From positions 1 through 21,620 of IMG/VR virus record IMGVR_UViG_3300030389_000403: a stretch of DNA of 21,620 nt. One strand, given 5' to 3'. The notes under the pieces are model-generated. The model was not told where the DNA came from and made no database searches. It saw only the letters and a program-made list of their open reading frames with translations. A program made the position numbers and the translations under genes. Positions 16,361 to 21,620 of this stretch are shown piece after piece. Origin of the DNA: a virus. Within the stretch, counting starts at the first letter, position 1. Each line of letters starts with the position of its first letter.

Positions 16361-16595
16361 ATATTACAAGAAGAATCCGAAGGCTGCGGCAAAAAGGCGG
16401 AAGCAGCAGCGAAAATACAACAAAACTAAAAAAGGTCTAGAAATTAGAGTCAATGCAAACAAACTTAATAGAAAACTTGGAACATATGGCAACCGTGACG
16501 GCTTGGATGCCGCCCATTATAAGGGTAGCAAGACCAAGGGTAGAAAGCAAAAGCCATCTATTAACAGACGAAGCAGACTTAAAATTAAAAAATGA
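16344..16595 (+). CDS. Very basic 83-aa protein, unknown, possibly nucleic-acid binding
   Basis: An 83-aa protein with roughly 40% Lys plus Arg: AKTSEYYKKNPKAAAKRRKQQ at the start, LNRKLGTYGNRDGLDAAHYK in the middle, and RKQKPSINRRSRLKIKK at the end. GAGGAAAG (about 16333-16340) just before the ATG is a fair ribosome site. Similar lysine-rich proteins with the D-A-x-H-Y-K segment occur beside HNH or terminase genes in cyanophages, to my knowledge without an assigned role. The charge points to DNA or RNA binding, perhaps in packaging. The central GNRDGLDAAH could be a degenerate HNH-like element, but no Cys pairs support that. It overlaps the terminase small-subunit gene and shares ATGA with the HNH gene. 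Confidence 0.65.
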   Translation: MAKTSEYYKKNPKAAAKRRKQQRKYNKTKKGLEIRVNANKLNRKLGTYGNRDGLDAAHYKGSKTKGRKQKPSINRRSRLKIKK

Positions 16596-16918
16596 CCCCA
16601 TTACTACCTAACCCTGATTACTATTTACACAACTTAATAACCATGACAAGTTCAGAATCAAAACGGCTCTGGAGAAGGGCTATCAAAGAGCACTTTAATT
16701 GTCAATGTGTTTATTGCGGAGAAATTTATGATTTACAAAACCTCACCATCGACCATGTACGCCCAAAATGCAGAGGCGGCAAAGATGTTACGGCTAATGT
16801 TGTGCCGTCGTGCAGAAGATGCAATCAGGAAAAAGGTAGTCAAAACTGGAGAGACTGGATGAGATCGACATTCGGCGAGACTGAACGAGAACAAACTATT
16901 CTATCACATATAAGATGA
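16592..16918 (+). CDS. HNH endonuclease
   Basis: A 108-aa protein with a complete HNH module. A CxxC knuckle (C39-V-Y-C42) is followed by LTIDHVRPKCRGG (D54, H55, the catalytic His region), then the conserved Asn region TANVVPSCRRCNQEKGS with the second CxxC (C74 and C77) and N78. The two Cys pairs bind a structural zinc and the His-Asn part holds the catalytic metal. In many phages an HNH protein is encoded next to the terminase and is needed for cutting DNA during packaging, so the position between the small- and large-subunit genes suggests that role. A homing enzyme is possible but less likely for such a short, embedded gene. The ATG shares ATGA with the upstream stop. Confidence 0.85.
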   Translation: MTPLLPNPDYYLHNLITMTSSESKRLWRRAIKEHFNCQCVYCGEIYDLQNLTIDHVRPKCRGGKDVTANVVPSCRRCNQEKGSQNWRDWMRSTFGETEREQTILSHIR

Positions 16919-18822
16919 ACGAAGAAGAAGACAAGCCTAATATTGGTGGTACAGTAGCAGGCGTAGGTTTTGAAGCAGCAGCTGGAATAGCTACTGATAT
17001 AGCAACAAAACCTTTACTAGCTGTACCTCCAGTATATGCTTTAGCTAATTTTGTCTCTGGTTCAGTAGCCAATGCTATTGCTCAGAGACTACGAGGAGAA
17101 AAAGGAATTAACTTAGGAGAAGTATTAAGCTCTGGAGCTGTAGGTATCATTCCCGGTAGTACTATTAAGACAGGAAAGAATCTTTCTAAAGTTGTAGGAA
17201 AAGCGGGTAGTATAAAACGAGCTGCTGTGTCTGGAGGATTACAGGGAGTCGGAGCTGAAGCTATACGTGTAGGTATAGATGAACAAAGATTATTAAATAC
17301 AAAAGAAGCTTTTTTAGGCGGAGCTGTAGGTGGTACAGCCAGTGCTAGTATGCAAAGAATATTAGACTCGAACGCTTTAGAAAACTTTAGTCAACTATTT
17401 TCTAAACCTAACTTTGTTAAACAAGCTGAAGAAGTATTTTCTGGTAGATTGTTTGGTGTAACAGGTGGTGATTTTCCTGTGCCTAAAGGTGCTAAGTTTG
17501 ACGAGAATGTTCTTAAGAAGTACGTAGAAGACGCATTTAACTACAGAAAAGCAAGACTAGAAGAGAAAACTATACAAGGCTTTAGTCCAAAGAGAGTTGA
17601 CTTAATGAAAGGTTTTGGCAGAACTGTACAAAACAAATCTGGACAAGACTTTATTTTAGTACGTAAAAGAAAAGTACCTAATCCAGAGGTTCGTGAAGCT
17701 GTAGAAAACTATCAACTTAGAAGCTTATGGAGTGTAGAAGATCAGCTTGTTAAAAAACGTGGCTTTGAATTTAAGCGTACACCAGAAGTTGCTGAATTAA
17801 ATAAACTAAAGGTTGAGTTAAATAAATTTAAAGATCAACATGGGGACAGATATTATGCTGCACTTATGGAACAAGGTGAACGTGCCTATCTTGAACATAA
17901 GGTAGCAAGAGGTCAATCATGGTTTTGGAACAGAATTGAAAACAAAAAAGCTGGAGAAACTTTTGGAGATTGGGTTAAAGCTACTAACAGAAATAATATA
18001 GAAAATTTACGTCTGTTATTTAGAGAACCTTTTAAGCAGATTAAAGATACTACTGAAATGAGATTAGCAGCTAGACAAGCTAAGATAAAAGATGATTACC
18101 AAAAGCTAGTTATAGATATAGAAGACCCTTTATCAGGTGATATATTTAAGCGTAGTAACCCCGGTAACTTGCTTATACGTAGAGCTGATAATGGTCAAGT
18201 AGTAGGTCTTATTGGTGACTTCTATCAAGAACTATACAGTGAAGCGTTTAAGAAAAATTATAGTATTAAACGACTTAGAGCTGCTGGAATACCAGAAAGA
18301 TATAAAGCAAGACCAGAAGAAACTCTTAAACAGTATCAAGCTAGGATATTTAACGAAAAGTTAGACCAAGCATTTCAGCAAGGTTTAACTTATCAGCAGC
18401 TAAGGGAACAATCCTTAGACGAAATGGCAGAGTTTTTTGATACTTTTGATGAGCAGTTAGGCATGATTGACACACCACAATGGGTCAAGAATATACAAAG
18501 AGGAAGGTTTGATGATCCAGTTGGTCAAGAGGCAGTTAGACGTAACGTAGAAGATCTTAAAGCAATACAAGCTAGCAAAGAAGTAGATAACTCTTTGTTA
18601 AAAATGCTAGAAGATGAAGAGGCTATAGAAAAAACTATTAATCAATTCGCTAGATTTACAGATATGGAAGATCCTAACTTGTTTGAAGCTGCACAGAAAA
18701 TACTAGAAGACTTTAGAGCTAAGACTCCGGTAGGAGAACAGGGTCTTATAGCAGAGATAGGCGAAGAGCAAGCAAGATCTAGATTAATGGAAATACTATT
18801 TAAAAAGTTTGGAGCTAAATGA
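16915..18822 (+). CDS. Unrecognised 635-aa protein, virion-like, inside the packaging module
   Basis: A 635-aa protein that I do not recognise. Residues about 8-150 are Gly/Ala/Val-rich with repeated small-residue patterns (GTVAGVGFEAAAGIATDIAT, AGSIKRAAVSGGLQGVGAEA, LGGAVGGTASASM), resembling the membrane-inserting parts of internal virion proteins. From about 170 on it is charged and helical (RKARLEEKT, EMRLAARQAKIKDDYQK, KAIQASKEVDNSLLKMLEDEE) with probable coiled coil. No nuclease, ATPase or lysozyme motif is seen. It lies between the HNH gene and the terminase large subunit with ATGA overlaps on both sides. T7 has only small lysis and accessory genes there, so this is an addition. Composition suggests an ejected or internal structural protein; a packaging accessory role is the alternative. 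Confidence 0.6.
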   Translation: MNEEEDKPNIGGTVAGVGFEAAAGIATDIATKPLLAVPPVYALANFVSGSVANAIAQRLRGEKGINLGEVLSSGAVGIIPGSTIKTGKNLSKVVGKAGSIKRAAVSGGLQGVGAEAIRVGIDEQRLLNTKEAFLGGAVGGTASASMQRILDSNALENFSQLFSKPNFVKQAEEVFSGRLFGVTGGDFPVPKGAKFDENVLKKYVEDAFNYRKARLEEKTIQGFSPKRVDLMKGFGRTVQNKSGQDFILVRKRKVPNPEVREAVENYQLRSLWSVEDQLVKKRGFEFKRTPEVAELNKLKVELNKFKDQHGDRYYAALMEQGERAYLEHKVARGQSWFWNRIENKKAGETFGDWVKATNRNNIENLRLLFREPFKQIKDTTEMRLAARQAKIKDDYQKLVIDIEDPLSGDIFKRSNPGNLLIRRADNGQVVGLIGDFYQELYSEAFKKNYSIKRLRAAGIPERYKARPEETLKQYQARIFNEKLDQAFQQGLTYQQLREQSLDEMAEFFDTFDEQLGMIDTPQWVKNIQRGRFDDPVGQEAVRRNVEDLKAIQASKEVDNSLLKMLEDEEAIEKTINQFARFTDMEDPNLFEAAQKILEDFRAKTPVGEQGLIAEIGEEQARSRLMEILFKKFGAK

Positions 18823-20564
18823 ATACCGAAAAAAATTCCCTAGCTCTATTACGGCAAGACTTTAAGATGTTCCTACAGGCTCTGTGGGGACAGCTTGACT
18901 TGCCAGCACCCACAAGAGCACAATATGCCATTGCAGACTACCTACAGCACGGACCTAAAAGACTACAAATACAGGCTTTCCGTGGTGTAGGCAAGAGCTG
19001 GATTACTGGAGCTTTTGTGCTGTGGACTTTATTTAACGATCCAGAACGAAAGATAATGATAATTTCTGCCTCTAAGGAGAGGGCAGATAACATGTCGATC
19101 TTCTTACAAAAACTAATCATTGAGACACCATGGCTAAACTTTCTAAGACCGAAATCGGACGATTCTCGCTGGAGTCGCATCAGTTTCGACGTAAACTGTT
19201 CACCACACCAAGCACCAAGCGTAAAGTCGGTAGGAATCACTGGGCAGCTTACAGGAAGCCGAGCCGATCTCATGATTTTAGACGATGTAGAGGTTCCGGG
19301 CAACAGTATGACGGAGTTAATGCGTGAAAAGCTTATTCAACTCTGTACGGAAGCGGAATCTATCCTTACACCCAAAAGTGATAGCCGTATTATGTATCTC
19401 GGGACTCCTCAGACTACTTTTACTATTTATCGTAAGCTGGCAGAGCGTTCGTATCGTCCCTTGGTTTGGCCCGCAAGATATCCAAGAGGAAAGTCTATCA
19501 CACAGTACGAAGGACTCCTAGCACCTGATTTACAGGCAGATATAGATAATGGAGCAGAGGAGTGGTCTCCTACAGACGACAGATTCACAGATGAAGACTT
19601 GTTAGAAAGAGAAGCGTCTATGGGTCGGTCAAACTACATGCTACAGTTTCAACTCGACACAAGTCTATCAGATGCAGAGAAATTTCCACTTAAGATGGCT
19701 GATCTTATCGTTACTAGCGTTAATCCTAGTAATGCACCCGAGAATATCATATGGTGCTCAGATCCAGCCAATGTCATTAGAGATGCACCCACAGTCGGTT
19801 TACCGGGAGACTATTTCTATTCACCTATGCAAATGCAAGGAGAATGGAGTGAATATAACGAAACCATATGTTCGGTGGATCCATCCGGTAGGGGTACAGA
19901 CGAAACAGCGGCTTGTTATCTATCCCAAAAGAACGGAATCATCTACTTGCATGAAATGCGAGCGTACAGAGACGGGTATAGTGATAATACCTTGCTCGAC
20001 ATCCTTAGAGGGTGTAAAAAGTACGGAGTTACAAGCTTGGTTATCGAAACAAACTTCGGAGACGGTATCGTAAGTGAATTATTTAAGAAACATCTTATTA
20101 ACACAAAACAAAACATCTTTGTGGAAGAGGTTAGGGCAAATGTCAGGAAAGAAGACAGGATCATTGATAGTCTTGAGCCTGTGCTTAACCAACACCGTCT
20201 TGTTGTTGATCGTAGTGTCATTGATTGGGACTATTCCTCCAACAAAGACAGTGCACCTGAAAGTAGGCTCTTATATATGCTCTTTTATCAAATGAGTCGT
20301 ATGTGTAGACAAAAAGGAGCTGTAAAGCATGATGACAGATTAGACTGCCTAGCACAGGGAGTTAAATACTTTATAGATGCTCTACATATCAGTGCACAGG
20401 AAGCAATAAAAGACAGAAAGACAGAAGAATGGAATCATATGCTAGCAGAGTTCCTAGACGACCCTCAAACAAGTGCAAATCACTTAGTATTGGGTCTAAA
20501 TTTGGAACAAAGACAACAAGCAAGAGGTAAAGAAACAGGAAATAGTGTGCCAAATTGGCGATAA
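18819..20564 (+). CDS. Terminase large subunit, T7 gp19-like
   Basis: A 581-aa protein, almost the length of T7 gp19 (586 aa). The N-terminal packaging ATPase has Walker A QAFRGVGKSW (about 52-61), Walker B LMILDDVE (151-158) and a coupling motif YLGTPQTT (193-200). The C-terminal RNase H-fold nuclease shows SVDPSGRGTDET (D354), LVIETNFGDG (E410) and KHDDRLDCLAQG (D505, D506), the acidic residues that bind the metals. The protein translocates DNA into the prohead through the portal and cuts the concatemer. It follows the 635-aa gene through an ATGA overlap and is the last gene of the late region; a long non-coding region comes next. Nothing in the motifs looks degraded. Confidence 0.95.
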   Translation: MNTEKNSLALLRQDFKMFLQALWGQLDLPAPTRAQYAIADYLQHGPKRLQIQAFRGVGKSWITGAFVLWTLFNDPERKIMIISASKERADNMSIFLQKLIIETPWLNFLRPKSDDSRWSRISFDVNCSPHQAPSVKSVGITGQLTGSRADLMILDDVEVPGNSMTELMREKLIQLCTEAESILTPKSDSRIMYLGTPQTTFTIYRKLAERSYRPLVWPARYPRGKSITQYEGLLAPDLQADIDNGAEEWSPTDDRFTDEDLLEREASMGRSNYMLQFQLDTSLSDAEKFPLKMADLIVTSVNPSNAPENIIWCSDPANVIRDAPTVGLPGDYFYSPMQMQGEWSEYNETICSVDPSGRGTDETAACYLSQKNGIIYLHEMRAYRDGYSDNTLLDILRGCKKYGVTSLVIETNFGDGIVSELFKKHLINTKQNIFVEEVRANVRKEDRIIDSLEPVLNQHRLVVDRSVIDWDYSSNKDSAPESRLLYMLFYQMSRMCRQKGAVKHDDRLDCLAQGVKYFIDALHISAQEAIKDRKTEEWNHMLAEFLDDPQTSANHLVLGLNLEQRQQARGKETGNSVPNWR

Positions 20565-20582
20565 AAACCGATCACGCACTTA

Positions 20583-20617
20583 TACAGGGGAGGAGAAGGG
20601 TGGACTCAGCCCCTGTA
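20583..20617 (+). terminator. Hairpin after the terminase gene, possible late terminator
   Basis: TACAGGGG (20583-20590) pairs perfectly with CCCCTGTA (20610-20617) around a 19-nt loop, in which GAG/CTC can add an inner 3-bp stem. It lies 18 nt after the terminase stop. There is no U-tract, so it is either a factor-dependent or phage-polymerase terminator or a processing/packaging hairpin. Confidence 0.35.
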
Positions 20618-20620
20618 CCT

Positions 20621-20641
20621 AATATCCTATGAGTGGATATT
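20621..20641. repeat. Second hairpin, AATATCC/GGATATT
   Basis: A 7-bp perfect inverted repeat with a 7-nt loop, directly after the first hairpin. It lies within a direct repeat of CCTAATA (20618-20624 and 20642-20648). No U-tract follows. Confidence 0.4.
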
Positions 20642-20664
20642 CCTAATAGACCTCCACTAACTCC

Positions 20665-20682
20665 TATAACGGCGTATAACGG
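20665..20682. repeat. Tandem octamer TATAACGG x2, 10-bp phase
   Basis: Two exact copies of TATAACGG at 20665-20672 and 20675-20682, start-to-start distance 10 bp (about one helical turn), followed by a run of A. This is the arrangement of a paired protein-binding site. Confidence 0.4.
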
Positions 20683-21019
20683 TAAAAAAACAGCATAAAT
20701 TTGTGAAGCCATATATACGACGTGGGCCGGTCGCAGATTCCCCCAATGGGTCTTGCTATACTACAGAGTCTGAGTCTCATTGCGTCTCGTGGGTCTGCTG
20801 AGACTCACCGCAACAAGGATGGAGTCTACGGTGCGACGCAGTCTGAGACACGTCAAGTGCGGTATGCCGTTCACAATCATTCGCAACATGGACGCATCCT
20901 GAGACTACAATGTGTAACGATCTGTTGGCATCTCAGTTGTATCAGTATCATATCAGTCTTAGTCTTAGACTCACAATCATGTGCGACTCATTTGCAATGT
21001 GTGGTACTGCTCAAATCTC

Positions 21020-21049
21020 ATGACAGTCGCAGAATAATAATGCTATAAT
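21020..21049 (+). promoter_or_regulatory. Sigma70 promoter P1 (extended -10)
   Basis: The -10 is TATAAT (21044-21049), a perfect consensus, preceded by TGC (TGn extended -10). ATGACA at 21020-21025 serves as -35 with an 18-bp spacer. It lies 33 nt upstream of the small operon starting at 21082. Recognition by host RNA polymerase early in infection is inferred. Confidence 0.75.
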
Positions 21050-21065
21050 AGGTACATAGAGAGAT

Positions 21066-21072
21066 AAAGGAG
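21066..21072 (+). promoter_or_regulatory. Ribosome binding site AAAGGAG
   Basis: A strong Shine-Dalgarno 9 nt before ATG 21082. It decides the start of the 65-aa gene. Confidence 0.75.
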
Positions 21073-21081
21073 ATTCCAAAC

Positions 21082-21279
21082 ATGACAAACATTGAGACAC
21101 AAGCTAAGACAGCCTTCGGTAAGACATTACACTATGTAACAGATCCAGTATATGCTGATGCACTAACTAGACTCACTGGTAAGAAAACAATTAATGATTT
21201 AGATATTATTAATTTACAAATGTTAGGACTTGCAGTTAATGGTGTTAACCACATATCTCAGTTGGAGCTTGCAGTCTAA
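21082..21279 (+). CDS. Small 65-aa protein, first gene after the early promoter, unknown
   Basis: The frame is preceded by a sigma70 promoter with a perfect -10 and by AAAGGAG. The protein is MTNIETQAKTAFGKTLHY, then VTDPVYADALTRLTGKKTI, NDLDIINLQMLGLAVNGVN and a short tail. It is soluble and helical, with no Cys or Trp and no recognisable motif. Its position as the first gene behind a host-type promoter suggests an early host-takeover protein, like the small early genes of T7. It overlaps the next small frame through TAATG, so the two are probably an operon. Expression signals make the gene very likely; function is unknown. Confidence 0.75.
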   Translation: MTNIETQAKTAFGKTLHYVTDPVYADALTRLTGKKTINDLDIINLQMLGLAVNGVNHISQLELAV

Positions 21280-21452
21280 TGATGAGATCATATGAATATT
21301 ACAAACAGTTACATGATTCGATCACGCACTTAGAAACGAACTGTAAAGAAATAGATTACAAAGTATTACCATCTACAATTAACAGGAAACGCACATCAAA
21401 ATTCATAAAGCGTAACAGTAATACTTTTAAGTCTCATAAGAAAGTGGGTTGA
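21279..21452 (+). CDS. Small basic 57-aa protein, second gene of the early operon, unknown
   Basis: The frame runs from ATG 21279, which overlaps the TAA of the previous gene (TAATGATG), to TGA 21450-21452. A second ATG follows at 21282. The protein is MMRSYEYYKQLHDSITHLET, then NCKEIDYKVLPSTINRKRTS, and a very basic end KFIKRNSNTFKSHKKVG. Arg/Lys content suggests nucleic-acid binding. It has no own Shine-Dalgarno, so translation would be by coupling. It also contains a 14-nt copy of a sequence found downstream of the terminase (21319-21332). Coding is likely but not certain, given its length. Confidence 0.5.
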   Translation: MMRSYEYYKQLHDSITHLETNCKEIDYKVLPSTINRKRTSKFIKRNSNTFKSHKKVG

Positions 21453-21538
21453 GTCCAGTATGATTCTCATGCGACTCACACTCATTCACAATCAGTCTCA
21501 TGCGACTTATTATACTTATCTGAGATTCCACACATCTC
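21453..21538. repeat. TCTCATGCGACT repeats and related words upstream of P2
   Basis: TCTCATGCGACT occurs exactly at 21465-21476 and 21496-21507 (31 bp apart), with TCACAATCA between them. The same words, TCACAATCA and GTGCGACTCA, appear in the array before promoter P1 (about 20871 and 20971), so this is a second, shorter copy of that array type. Confidence 0.6.
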
Positions 21539-21567
21539 ATGACAGTCTCAAGATAAGATGCTATAAT
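21539..21567 (+). promoter_or_regulatory. Sigma70 promoter P2 (extended -10)
   Basis: TGC-TATAAT with TATAAT at 21562-21567, and ATGACA at 21539-21544, spacer 17 bp. The 14-nt segment ATCTCATGACAGTC around the -35 is identical to that of P1 (21015-21028 versus 21534-21547), so the two promoters are copies. It would drive genes beyond the window end. Confidence 0.75.
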
Positions 21568-21582
21568 AGAGATATATGAGAC

Positions 21583-21595
21583 AAAGTTCAACTTT
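21583..21595. promoter_or_regulatory. Palindrome AAAGTTCAACTTT after P2
   Basis: A perfect 6+1+6 palindrome about 16 nt after the P2 -10, within the expected 5' untranslated region. It could be an operator or a short RNA hairpin. Such a palindrome can arise by chance in AT-rich DNA. Confidence 0.25.
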
Positions 21596-21620
21596 TCACA
21601 CACATCACAAGGACACGGAC

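Larger units (their letters stand above)
20565..21081. other. Non-coding junction region with GAGTC/GTCTC-type word array
   Basis: About 517 bp without a convincing gene. It contains two hairpins (20583-20641), a tandem TATAACGG octamer, a more GC-rich stretch (about 20720-20810), and then about 300 bp dense in the words GAGTC, GACTC, GTCTC and GAGAC, for example 20766-20770, 20772-20778, 20799-20807 (TGAGACTCA), 20822-20826, 20841-20849 (GTCTGAGAC) and 20968-20972. The region ends in a sigma70 promoter. Placed right after the terminase and before early-type promoters, it fits the genome-end (terminal repeat/concatemer junction) position of T7-like phages. That identity is inference. Confidence 0.5.

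Noticed and set aside
20618-20648. CCTAATA repeat as the equivalent of T7 CCTAAAG terminal heptamers
   Set aside because: Only two copies, and the resemblance to the T7 heptamer is partial. Mentioned under the hairpins but not claimed.
20715-20770. GGTCGCAGATTC-CCCCA-like segment as a possible tRNA 3' end or integration site
   Set aside because: No acceptor, D or anticodon stem can be folded around it, and there is no integrase in the window. Only a weak T-arm-like resemblance.
20722-21048. 108-codon open frame starting GTG through the repeat-rich region
   Set aside because: No ribosome site. The protein is an irregular mix of His, Cys, Ser and Arg produced by the GAGTC/GTCTC words, and it runs into promoter P1. 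It looks like chance openness of a repeat array.
21460-21510. TCTCATGCGACT repeats as a CRISPR array
   Set aside because: Only two 12-nt copies 31 bp apart, no palindromic repeat, and no cas gene. Better seen as promoter-upstream elements.

Overview
The window reads as about 21.6 kb of a T7-like podovirus (Autographivirales type), most likely a marine cyanophage infecting Prochlorococcus or Synechococcus. This rests on the gene order 13(part)-14-15-16-17-fibres-holin candidate-18-19, which follows the T7 map; on a T7 gp17-type fibre adaptor; on a gp19-type terminase with intact Walker and nuclease motifs; on low G+C; and on small genes I associate with cyanopodoviruses (2OG-Fe(II) oxygenase, short secreted proteins, a very basic 83-residue protein, an HNH protein beside the terminase). 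The host is inferred, not shown: a pelagiphage or other marine podovirus is the main alternative. Every supported gene lies on the + strand, packed with 1-58 nt overlaps or tiny gaps.

Layout. 1-129: the 3' end of a gp13-like gene. 101-6913: three internal-virion (ejection) proteins, gp14-, gp15- and gp16-like. 6914-13795: a large host-recognition module. A short gp17 N-terminal adaptor (178 aa) is followed by separate fibre/adhesin genes: a 282-aa fibre protein, a 562-aa protein with twenty 17-residue YadA-head-like repeats behind an eight-glycine hinge, a 917-aa aromatic-rich beta protein, a 79-aa charged protein, and a 268-aa protein built from an unfamiliar 'GILP' repeat duplicated at two levels. 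13802-16097: a 2OG-Fe(II) oxygenase-like gene, then a lysis/envelope cluster of small membrane or secreted proteins, including a holin candidate at the gp17.5 position. 16097-20564: the packaging module: a terminase small-subunit candidate, a basic protein, an HNH nuclease, an unrecognised 635-aa protein, and the terminase large subunit.

20565-21620: the only sizeable non-coding DNA. After the terminase come two hairpins, a tandem octamer spaced one helical turn apart, and about 300 bp dense in GAGTC/GACTC/GTCTC/GAGAC words. Two near-identical sigma70 extended -10 promoters then flank a two-gene operon of small unknown proteins. I interpret this as the right-end/left-end junction of the phage genome (terminal-repeat or concatemer-junction region plus host-RNA-polymerase early promoters), joined because the contig was assembled circularly or the termini were collapsed.

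The most unusual items are the GILP repeat protein, the secreted-protein ORF at 15334-15852 with no conventional start outside a long dual-frame overlap, the fibre genes whose C-terminal DGG(S/T)F codons also supply the purine-rich stretch upstream of the next start, and the repeat-rich junction with its twin promoters.
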